59,275 bases of DNA from JAWWPY01 sp964412845 (GTDB lineage Bacteria > Actinomycetota > Actinomycetes > Streptosporangiales > Streptosporangiaceae), in the NCBI GenBank assembly GCA_964412845.1, contig CAYPQM010000014.1, positions 1 to 59,275 on the forward strand, written 5' to 3'. The notes beneath the pieces were generated by a model. That model was not told the DNA's origin. It saw nothing but the letters and a program-made list of their open reading frames with translations, and made no database searches. The translations under genes were made by a program, and so were the position numbers. This document shows, piece after piece, positions 24,444-31,833 of this stretch; the first letter of the stretch is position 1, and each line of letters begins with the position of its first letter.

Positions 24444-26990
24444 TTGGGGGAATCCCTGGCTAAGTCGCGCACGCGTCCGGCTGTCGAGGCCAGGCGACCT
24501 GGCATGTCACCGGTCGCCGTGGTCGAGTTCGCGGTCGACAAGGCGCTCCGTGACGACCTGAGGTTCGAGGGCCTGCCCGCCGTGCTTGAGCGGTTCGCTG
24601 CGGCCTTCGGCGGGCGGGCCGCCCTGGCCCTGCGGCCCAGGGCGGGGGAGCTGCTGGCCGTCCTCGCGGCCCATCCGCCCGGTGCGGCCGCGGTGGCCCT
24701 GCTCGCGGAGATCGGTGCCCTCATGGGGCAGCACCCGGAGATGACCATCGCCGGGGGGTGCTTCCGGGCCCAGCTGGCCCCGGCCGGCCCGGGCCGCGTG
24801 GCTGCCGCGCAGGCGGATGGCAACGGCAGCCGGGAGCCGGACGCGGAGCGCGAGAGCGTGCTGGTGACCGTCGCGGAACCGGTCGCCGGGCGTCCCTCGT
24901 GCGTGCTCGTCCTGCTCGGCCGCAGCGCCCAGTGGACCGCGGAAACGCAATCGACAGCGCGAGCCCTCGTGGCGGTCATCGCCGCGCAGTTCCGCCGCGC
25001 CACCGACATCGTGGACCTCGCCGAACGCGAGGAGGTCACCCGGGCGCTCATCGAGGTGTCCCCGGATGCGGTGGTCATAGCGGACGCGGAGCGGCGCATC
25101 CTGGTGTTCAACGCGGCGGCGGAAACGCTGCTTGGCCGGGCGCGCGCGGAGATGATCGGCCAGGACATCCGCTCGGTGCTCATCCCGGATCGGGATCATG
25201 CGCGGTTCATGGCGGAAACCGACCTGTTCCTGCGCACCGGGGAGCGGAGGGAATTCGTCGGCACGATGGAGTTGCCGGTGCTGCTCGCCGACGGCAGCGA
25301 ACTGATGGTGGAGCTCACCCCGCTGCCGCTGATGGTCGGCGGCAACGCGTTCTTCTGCTGTTACCTGCGTGATGTCAGCGAGCTGAAGCGGGCCAACGCC
25401 GCCCTCGCGGCCAGCGACGCCCGCTTCCGGCTGCTGTCCGGGCTGGCCCCGGTGGGCATCGCCCGGACTGACCGCGGCGGCGTGTGCAGCTATGTCAACG
25501 AGCGCTGGTGCGTGCTCGGCGGTGGGACCCCGGACGACTTCACCGGCAGCTCGTGGATGAAGATGGTCCACCCCGATGATGCCGGGAAGGTAGCGCAGGA
25601 ATGGGCCCGGTCCCGGGCCCAGGGCGCCGAGTTGCGCACTGACTGCCGCCTGCGGCCCAACGGGGGCCCGCAGTTGTGGGTGCACGCGGCCGTCGCCGCG
25701 CTCCCGCACGGAGATGGCCAGCCAGCGGGATTCCTGGTCGCGCTGACCAACGTGTCGGCCCGCAAACGAGCGGAGGAGGAGAGCTTCCGGCTGCTGGCCG
25801 CCGAGCGGGCCGCGCTCCGCAGCCTCGCGGATCAGACCGAGCGGCTGAACAGCCTGATCGTTGCCGCGATCCCCGGTGTGCTCTTCGTCGATGAGCAGAA
25901 CGTGATCATTCAGCTCAACCAGAGCCTGTGCGAGATCTTCGGCCTGCAGGACCCCGTCAACGAGCTCATCGGGGGCACGGCGGCTGGGCTGCTGAGCCGG
26001 GTCGAGGGCATTTTCACAGATCCGGCCGAGGTCGTCGCGCGAATCACGCAGTACCGGGTGGACCGGCAGCGGGTCGCTGGCCTGCAGATCGCGTGCGCCG
26101 ACGGCCGGACCATCGGGGGCGACTACTGGCCGGTTTTCGTGGACAGGCGGTACCGGGGCGATCTGTGGATGCTCTGGGACGTGTCCAAGCGTGCGGCGCT
26201 CGAAGAGCAGAGCGAGCGGCGGCTTGAGGCCGAGCTTGGCTCCCGCCAGGCGGCTGAGCATGCGCAGGCCAGGCTGTCCGAGCAGAATGACAGGCTGCGG
26301 CAGGTCGACGAGTTCAAGACGCAGTTCCTGGCCACCGTGTCGAATGAGCTGCGCGCGCCGCTGAGGTCGATCGTCTCGTCCGCGGAGCTGATCGCCGGCG
26401 ACCGGCCGAGCTTGTCGGCAGACTCCGCCGGGTACCTGGACGTGGTTCAGAGCAACGCCGAGCGGCTGACCCAGCTCGTTGGTGATCTTGTTCTGCTCAG
26501 CGGGATCGAGACCGCGGCCATCCCGCTCGAACCGGTCCCGGTGCTGGTCCGCGAGGTGCTGGCGGATGCGGTTCGCGCGGCCAGCCTGGCTGCGGCCTCC
26601 CGTGGCGTCGGGCTTGACTGCTCGGTACAGGAAGGCCCGCCGCTGCGAGCGGACCGGCTGCGGCTCCGGCAGCTGGCTGACAACCTGATCTGCAACGCCG
26701 TCAAGTTCACCAGTTCCGGCGGGACCGTCCGGGTGACCGCGGCGTACCGCGACAGTGAGTGGCGGATAGACGTCGCGGACTCTGGTATCGGTATCCCGCC
26801 GGGGGAACTGGACCAGATCTTCGACCCCTTTTTCCGTGCCTCAAACGCGAGGGCCGCGGGCGCGCCAGGGTCGGGCCTGGGTCTGTCGGTCGTCAAGGCC
26901 ATCGCTGAGCTGCACGGCGGGCATGTCGAGGTGGCGAACACCCCGGGCACCGGGACGACCTTCAGCGTGTGCCTGCCGGTCAGGCCGTGA
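24444..26990 (+). CDS. PAS-domain sensor histidine kinase lacking the phosphoacceptor histidine
   Basis: 848 residues, cytosolic (no membrane segment). Residues ~20-190 may form a GAF-like sensor, then three PAS domains (~195-310, 320-440, 465-590), a HisKA-like dimerisation helix (~620-690) and a HATPase domain (~735-848). ATP-binding motifs are intact: LADNLICNAVKFT, DSGIGIPPGELDQIF and GSGLGLSVVKAIAELHGG. The H box reads FLATVSNELRAPL, with N634 in place of His (codon aat at 26343), so normal autophosphorylation at that site is not possible. The next gene encodes a response regulator with an intact aspartate. The start is uncertain: TTG 24444 or ATG 24504 (MSPVAVVEFAV). Confidence 0.87.
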   Translation: MGESLAKSRTRPAVEARRPGMSPVAVVEFAVDKALRDDLRFEGLPAVLERFAAAFGGRAALALRPRAGELLAVLAAHPPGAAAVALLAEIGALMGQHPEMTIAGGCFRAQLAPAGPGRVAAAQADGNGSREPDAERESVLVTVAEPVAGRPSCVLVLLGRSAQWTAETQSTARALVAVIAAQFRRATDIVDLAEREEVTRALIEVSPDAVVIADAERRILVFNAAAETLLGRARAEMIGQDIRSVLIPDRDHARFMAETDLFLRTGERREFVGTMELPVLLADGSELMVELTPLPLMVGGNAFFCCYLRDVSELKRANAALAASDARFRLLSGLAPVGIARTDRGGVCSYVNERWCVLGGGTPDDFTGSSWMKMVHPDDAGKVAQEWARSRAQGAELRTDCRLRPNGGPQLWVHAAVAALPHGDGQPAGFLVALTNVSARKRAEEESFRLLAAERAALRSLADQTERLNSLIVAAIPGVLFVDEQNVIIQLNQSLCEIFGLQDPVNELIGGTAAGLLSRVEGIFTDPAEVVARITQYRVDRQRVAGLQIACADGRTIGGDYWPVFVDRRYRGDLWMLWDVSKRAALEEQSERRLEAELGSRQAAEHAQARLSEQNDRLRQVDEFKTQFLATVSNELRAPLRSIVSSAELIAGDRPSLSADSAGYLDVVQSNAERLTQLVGDLVLLSGIETAAIPLEPVPVLVREVLADAVRAASLAAASRGVGLDCSVQEGPPLRADRLRLRQLADNLICNAVKFTSSGGTVRVTAAYRDSEWRIDVADSGIGIPPGELDQIFDPFFRASNARAAGAPGSGLGLSVVKAIAELHGGHVEVANTPGTGTTFSVCLPVRP

Positions 26991-27149
26991 CCGGCCGGGT
27001 AAACCTCGCCCACGGCACTCTCCCGGGCGGTCCCGGGACTGACCACCCATGGCGCCTGCCAGGGAAAATAACGTACTGTAACTAATTGATAGCTCATTGC
27101 AAGCGAAAGCGTCATTCTGCGCGTGCTTGCGGGAACTGGAAGTGGGCGC

Positions 27150-28331
27150 ATGACCAGCATCGAACGTGATGTGGGGCCGGGACGGATCCTGGTCGTCGAA
27201 GACGATCTCGTGACCGCCCGGTTCCTGACCCATGTGCTGAGCGAGAGTGGCGGCTTCGACGTCACGCACACCCCCGACCCGGCTGTCGCGCTGGCCCGCG
27301 CCAGTGCGGAAACCTGGGATCTGGTGCTGACGGACGTGGAGATGCCGGGCATGACGGGCATCGAGTTGCTGGAGGTGCTGCGCCGGGTGGCCCCGGACCT
27401 CCCGGTGGCCGTGATGACCGCTCACCCAACGATCGATTACGCCGTCGGCGCGCTGCGCAGCCGCGCTGATGAGTTCCTGCAGAAACCGGTACGGCCGGAT
27501 CAGTTGCTCGCCACCGTCACCGCGCTGATCGCCAAGGGACGCGCCGCCCGCCTGGCCGCCCGGCAGAGCGTGCTCGCGATCGGCGCGCATCCCGACGACG
27601 TCGAGATCGGCGCGGCGGGCTCGCTGCTCGCCCATCGCGCCATGGGACACGAAATCTCGATCCTGACCCTGAGCCGGGGCGCCCGCGGTGGCACGGAGAC
27701 GACCCGAGCGGGCGAGTCCGAACTGGCGGCGCTGGTGCTCGGCGCCACGTTGTACCTCGACGACCTGCAGGACACCAGCATCTCGGAGAGCGACCCGACG
27801 ATCAGCGTCATCAGCCGGGTCGTCGAGTCCCTGCGGCCGACCGTGATCTACACGCATTCGTTTCATGACGTCCACCAGGACCATCGCAACACCTACCGGG
27901 CCGCCATGGTGGCGGTGCGGGACATCGGCCGCGTGTACTGCTTCCAGTCCCCGTCGGCCACCGTGGATTTCCGGCCCACCCGCTTCGTGAACATCGACGA
28001 CCATGTGGAGCGCAAGCTCCAGGCCATCAATGCGTTTGCCTCCCAGGTCGAGGTGCGGGCCTACCTGGAGCCGGACCTGATCCAATCCACGGCCCGCTAC
28101 TGGTCGCGGTTCGGTGGCGGGCGGTACGCCGAGGCCTTCGAGGTGGTCCGGGATTCGGCGGTGAGCGGCCAGCCGGTCAGCGCGCCTGGCGGGGGCCAGG
28201 CGGCCAGCCCCGGCAACAGCAACAACAACAACAACGGCAACGGCAACGGAAACGGCAACGGCGCCGGGTTTTCCGCCCGCCCAGCCGCAGATGCGGATTC
28301 CACTCCGGAGGTGCACAGTGTCACATCGTGA
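27150..28331 (+). CDS. response regulator receiver fused to PIG-L/LmbE-family deacetylase
   Basis: 393 residues. Residues ~11-130 form a receiver domain (ILVVEDD, D62 in LTDVEMPGMTG, AVMTAH, K in FLQKPV). Residues ~140-350 form a PIG-L deacetylase with the zinc motif H147-PDD-VE and the C-terminal metal motif HSFHDVHQDH (236-245). PIG-L enzymes remove acetyl from GlcNAc-type amino sugars (MshB, LmbE, PIG-L). A phosphorylation-controlled deacetylase is a reasonable reading. The tail is an Asn/Gly repeat (NSNNNNNGNGNGNGNG), likely disordered. I chose ATG 27150 (GGAAGTGGG upstream) over 27123. The stop overlaps the next gene by 14 nt. Confidence 0.88.
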   Translation: MTSIERDVGPGRILVVEDDLVTARFLTHVLSESGGFDVTHTPDPAVALARASAETWDLVLTDVEMPGMTGIELLEVLRRVAPDLPVAVMTAHPTIDYAVGALRSRADEFLQKPVRPDQLLATVTALIAKGRAARLAARQSVLAIGAHPDDVEIGAAGSLLAHRAMGHEISILTLSRGARGGTETTRAGESELAALVLGATLYLDDLQDTSISESDPTISVISRVVESLRPTVIYTHSFHDVHQDHRNTYRAAMVAVRDIGRVYCFQSPSATVDFRPTRFVNIDDHVERKLQAINAFASQVEVRAYLEPDLIQSTARYWSRFGGGRYAEAFEVVRDSAVSGQPVSAPGGGQAASPGNSNNNNNGNGNGNGNGAGFSARPAADADSTPEVHSVTS

Positions 28332-29316
28332 TGTTCCCGAGCGGCAGGTACGGGTCATGGTGACCGGCGCAGGCGGCCCGGCCGCTGTCTCCGTGATGAA
28401 ATCCCTGCGCGCCGACCCATCGGTGGAGCTTGTTGCGGCCGACATGGATGCCTGGGCGGCCGGGCTGTACCTGGTCCCGCCCGATTCGCGGACGCTGATC
28501 CCGGCCGGCCTCGACCCGGGCTTCGCGGGGGCACTGCTGGCCCGCTGCGTGGCGATGGGGGTGACCATTGTCGTTCCCACGGTTGACTCCGAACTGCGGC
28601 CGCTGGACAGGACCCGCGCGGAATTCGCCGATGCCGGGATAGCCCTGCTGCTCGCACCCGGGCCGGCGCTGGACGTCACGCTCGACAAGCTCGCCCTGGC
28701 CCGGTGCTGCGCCGGGCAGGTCCGGGTGCCCCGCACCGAGTGCTTCGACGAGGCCATCGACCCTGGTTCCTGGCTCTACCCGGTCGTGGTCAAGCCCCGG
28801 ACCGGAAGCGGCTCGCGGGACATCTCCATCGTGGAGTCCAGCGAGGCCCTCACCGCCCTGGAGCGATCCGCCGACTTCCTGCTTCAGGAATTCCTCCCCG
28901 GCGAGGAGTACTCGATCGATGTGCTCGCCGACGCGCACGGGCATGTGGTCGCGTCGGTGCCGAGACTGCGGGCCAGGGTGGATTCCGGCGTCTCGGTAGC
29001 CGGCCGTACCATCCGCGACGCTGAGCTCGAGCAGTTCGGCGCGGCCGTTGTCACCGCCACCGGCCTGACATTCATCGCGAATGTGCAGGCCCGCCGGGAT
29101 ACGGCGGGCCGCCCCGCGCTGCTGGAAGTGAACCCGCGCGTGCCCGGGACCCTGCCACTGACGGTGGCGAGCGGCGTTGACATGCCCCGGATGGCCCTGG
29201 ACTCGCTCCGTGGCCGGCCGCTGCCCGATCATGCTGACTTCCGGGAGATAGCCATGGTCCGGTACCTCGAGGAGCGCTTCATCGACTTGAGCGAGGTCGA
29301 AAAGGTGACCGCGTGA
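28318..29316 (+). CDS. ATP-grasp protein, carbamoyl-phosphate-synthase-like
   Basis: 332 residues. An N-terminal Rossmann-like domain (VRVMVTGAGGPAAVSVMKSL, VVPTVDSELRPL) precedes an ATP-grasp core: VVVKPRTGSGSRDISIVES, DFLLQEFLPGEEYSIDVLAD and LLEVNPRVPGTLPLT, where the last gives the metal-binding Glu and Asn. Such enzymes join a carboxylate to an amine or other nucleophile through an acylphosphate. Stand-alone CarB-like members often modify sugars or peptides in surface-polymer clusters. The GTG at 28318 has GGAGG 8 nt upstream, inside the coding end of the PIG-L gene. It overlaps the PHP gene by 4 nt (GTGA). The substrate is unknown. Confidence 0.88.
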   Translation: MSHRDVPERQVRVMVTGAGGPAAVSVMKSLRADPSVELVAADMDAWAAGLYLVPPDSRTLIPAGLDPGFAGALLARCVAMGVTIVVPTVDSELRPLDRTRAEFADAGIALLLAPGPALDVTLDKLALARCCAGQVRVPRTECFDEAIDPGSWLYPVVVKPRTGSGSRDISIVESSEALTALERSADFLLQEFLPGEEYSIDVLADAHGHVVASVPRLRARVDSGVSVAGRTIRDAELEQFGAAVVTATGLTFIANVQARRDTAGRPALLEVNPRVPGTLPLTVASGVDMPRMALDSLRGRPLPDHADFREIAMVRYLEERFIDLSEVEKVTA

Positions 29317-30041
29317 CCAGTGGCATCCGGCTGGATCAGGACTACCACGTTCACTCGACGTTCTCCGACGACGCGCAGAGCACCCTGGCCGAGAACGTGG
29401 CCGCCGCCCGGGCGCGCGGGCTGCGCACGCTGTGCCTGGCTGACCACGTCCGCCGCGACACGCCGTGGGTGCCGGCGTTCCTGGCCGCCGTGGCCGCGCT
29501 GCGCCCGGTGCCCGGGCTCGACGTGCTGGCCGGGCTGGAGGCCAAGATCCTGGACCGGGCCGGGGCGCTGGACCTGCCCGACGGCTGCGCCGGGGCCGAC
29601 ATCATCCTGATCGCTGATCACCAGTTTCCCGGTGACCTCGGGCCGGTCCATCCCCGGGTGATGCGCGAGGCGATCGCCAGCGGCGAGGCCACCGTAGGTG
29701 AGGTGATCGACGGCCTGATCGAGGCGACGGGCAACGCCCTGCAGGTCGCCGGGCAGTCCCAGCTTGCTCACCTGTTCAGCATCCTGCCCAAGATGGGAGT
29801 GGACGAGTCCGCTGTGCCGGACCGGGCGATCGGCCACCTCGCGCGCCGCGCCCGGAGGGCCGGCGCCCTGCTGGAAGTGAACGAGAAGTGGGCGTGCCCT
29901 TCGGCCCGCACGGTCCGGGCGTTCGCGGATGCCGGGGTGACGCTGGTGGCCAGCACCGACAGCCACCACTGCCGCGACATCGGGGTCTACGCGTCGGTCG
30001 GGCATATCGTCGAGAGCGCCTTCGCGGGGGTGATGCCGTGA
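29313..30041 (+). CDS. PHP-domain phosphoesterase
   Basis: 242 residues of the PHP metal-hydrolase fold: DYHVHSTFSDDAQSTLAENV (first metal motif), LCLADHVRR, IILIADHQF, LAHLF and VASTDSHHCRDIG. It resembles histidinol-phosphatase-type PHP proteins, which hydrolyse phosphate esters. The cluster has no histidine-biosynthesis gene, so the substrate is more likely an intermediate made by its neighbours. The start GTG overlaps the ATP-grasp stop (GTGA) and its stop overlaps the glycosyltransferase start by one base, so it is tightly coupled in the operon. Confidence 0.9.
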   Translation: MTSGIRLDQDYHVHSTFSDDAQSTLAENVAAARARGLRTLCLADHVRRDTPWVPAFLAAVAALRPVPGLDVLAGLEAKILDRAGALDLPDGCAGADIILIADHQFPGDLGPVHPRVMREAIASGEATVGEVIDGLIEATGNALQVAGQSQLAHLFSILPKMGVDESAVPDRAIGHLARRARRAGALLEVNEKWACPSARTVRAFADAGVTLVASTDSHHCRDIGVYASVGHIVESAFAGVMP

Positions 30042-31537
30042 TGGCGGCATTCCTGGCCGGCCTGCAGTGGATCCTCGTGGTGTTCGTGCTGATCGGCGCG
30101 CTTCCCCTGGTGGTCGCCAACTACCAGTTCATCCTCGTCGCGTTCCACTGGCGCAAGCTGCACTATGACCAATGCCTGCCCTGGTTCCCGCGCACGGCCA
30201 TCCTGATCCCCGCGTGGAACGAGGACCTGGTCATCGGGGCGTCGATCGACCGCCTCATGATGCTGGAGTACCCCCTTGACTCGCTGCGGATCTTCGTGGT
30301 GGACGACGCCAGCACCGACAGCACGCCCCAGGTGGTCCAGGCGAAGGCGGCCGAGTACCCGGGGAACGTCTTCCACCTGCGCCGGGACAAGGGCGGCGAG
30401 GGCAAGGCCGCGACCCTCAACCACGGCCTCAGCGTTATCCTCGCCGACGACTGGATGCAGGCCGTCCTGATCATGGACGCCGACGTGATCTACGTGGCGG
30501 ACTCGCTGCGGCACATGACCCGGCACCTGGCCGATCCCACGGTCGGCTCGGTCACGGGCTACATCAAGGAAGGCAGCCAGCCCGGGAACTACATGACCCG
30601 GTTCATCGGCTACGAGTACATCACCGCCCAGGCCGCGGGCCGCCGGAGCCAGGATGTGCTCGGCGTCATCGCCTGCCTGGCCGGCGGCGCTCAGCTGCAC
30701 TCCAGGGAAAACATGATGGCGGTCGGCGGCCGGATCGACACGACCACGCTGGCCGAGGACACGGTCACCACGTTCCGGACCCAGCGCGCCGGGCGGAGCG
30801 TCGTCTTCGAGCCGCACGCCGTCGTGTGGGCCGAGGAACCGGGCGGCATTGTCGCGCTCTGGAAGCAGCGGCTGCGCTGGGCCCGCGGCAACGTCCAGGT
30901 CAGCAGGATGTTCAAGGATGTCTGGTTCCGGCGGCAGCCGGACAACCACCTCGGCGGCATCGTCTTCGGCCTGATCTGGTTCTCGCTCCTGCTGCTGCCG
31001 GTCTTCATGGTCGCGGCCTCGGCGTCGCTGATCGCCCTGTACTTCCTCAACTTCAAGCTCGCGTTCGCCGCCTTCCGCTTCCTGTGGATCACGAACGTGG
31101 TCACCTATGTGTTCATCACCGCCCTGGCCCTGTTCATCGACCCCGCCGTGGGGAAGCGAACCTGGCGTCAGGCGATCATGTTCCCGGGCGCCATCAACCT
31201 GGTGATCCTGGTCACCGCGGTGCTGCCCAGGCCGCTGGGCTGGCTGGGCCACAAACTCCTCAGCGTCGCCGGCATCGAGCTGACCCCCGGCTGGATTCGC
31301 GGTCTCGTCCTGTTCGCGTATATCTGGCTGATGGGCTGCATGGGCGTCGCCTACCTGGCCAAGGTGGCCGAGCCGCACCGGCTGGGCAAGATCCTCTGCC
31401 CGATCCTCATCTATGTCGGCGGCTACGGGCCCCTGCTGTGTGCCATCACGACCGCCGCGTATGTGCAGGAGTTCCGGGGGGCCGACATGCACTGGGACAA
31501 GACCGTGAAGACCGGCAAGGTGGCGGCACCCGTATGA
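30041..31537 (+). CDS. membrane family 2 glycosyltransferase (processive, BcsA/NodC-like)
   Basis: 498 residues. One N-terminal membrane helix (LQWILVVFVLIGALPLVV), a GT2 domain (~45-290) and about five C-terminal helices that would form a channel. The full processive signature is present: D88-D89 (VVDDASTDST), D146-A-D148 (IMDADVIY), E239-D240 (LAEDTVTT) and Q276-RLRW. This D,D,D,QxxRW set is known from cellulose, chitin, hyaluronan and poly-GlcNAc synthases. With a PIG-L deacetylase in the operon, a GlcNAc-containing polymer is the most attractive product, but this is inference. The start is ATG 30041 or GTG 30038. The stop overlaps the next gene (ATGA). Confidence 0.9.
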   Translation: MAAFLAGLQWILVVFVLIGALPLVVANYQFILVAFHWRKLHYDQCLPWFPRTAILIPAWNEDLVIGASIDRLMMLEYPLDSLRIFVVDDASTDSTPQVVQAKAAEYPGNVFHLRRDKGGEGKAATLNHGLSVILADDWMQAVLIMDADVIYVADSLRHMTRHLADPTVGSVTGYIKEGSQPGNYMTRFIGYEYITAQAAGRRSQDVLGVIACLAGGAQLHSRENMMAVGGRIDTTTLAEDTVTTFRTQRAGRSVVFEPHAVVWAEEPGGIVALWKQRLRWARGNVQVSRMFKDVWFRRQPDNHLGGIVFGLIWFSLLLLPVFMVAASASLIALYFLNFKLAFAAFRFLWITNVVTYVFITALALFIDPAVGKRTWRQAIMFPGAINLVILVTAVLPRPLGWLGHKLLSVAGIELTPGWIRGLVLFAYIWLMGCMGVAYLAKVAEPHRLGKILCPILIYVGGYGPLLCAITTAAYVQEFRGADMHWDKTVKTGKVAAPV

Positions 31538-31773
31538 TCAGCCAGCCCGATCAGCCGCCCCGGCCGCCACGGCCACGACAGCCCGGCGCCGCCGCCGTCC
31601 CATCAGAGCTGCTCGAAGGCGGGGCCGCGTTCCCGGCCGCGGGCCCGTCGGCCCCGTCGTTCGCCGACGAGATCAACACGGCGGTGTCCTACGAGAAATC
31701 CCTGGTCCCCAGGGCGGTGCTCGCCCTCGCGCTGGTCCTTCTGGTCCTCGCCATCCGCCTGGTCTTCCTGTGA
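31534..31773 (+). CDS. small single-pass membrane protein of the glycan operon
   Basis: 79 residues: a Pro/Arg-rich N-terminus (MISQPDQPPRPPRPRQPG), a soluble stretch containing SFADEINTAVSYEKSLVPR and one C-terminal helix (AVLALALVLLVLAIRLVFL). Its ATG overlaps the glycosyltransferase stop by ATGA (31534-31537), which argues it is real. Small partners are common beside processive synthases, so it may be an accessory subunit, but I recognise no family. Confidence 0.72.
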   Translation: MISQPDQPPRPPRPRQPGAAAVPSELLEGGAAFPAAGPSAPSFADEINTAVSYEKSLVPRAVLALALVLLVLAIRLVFL

Positions 31774-31833
31774 TGGAACCGGGCGGTGGCGGGGCGGGCT
31801 GACCGGGTCAGGCCGGCACCTATTGTCAATGTC

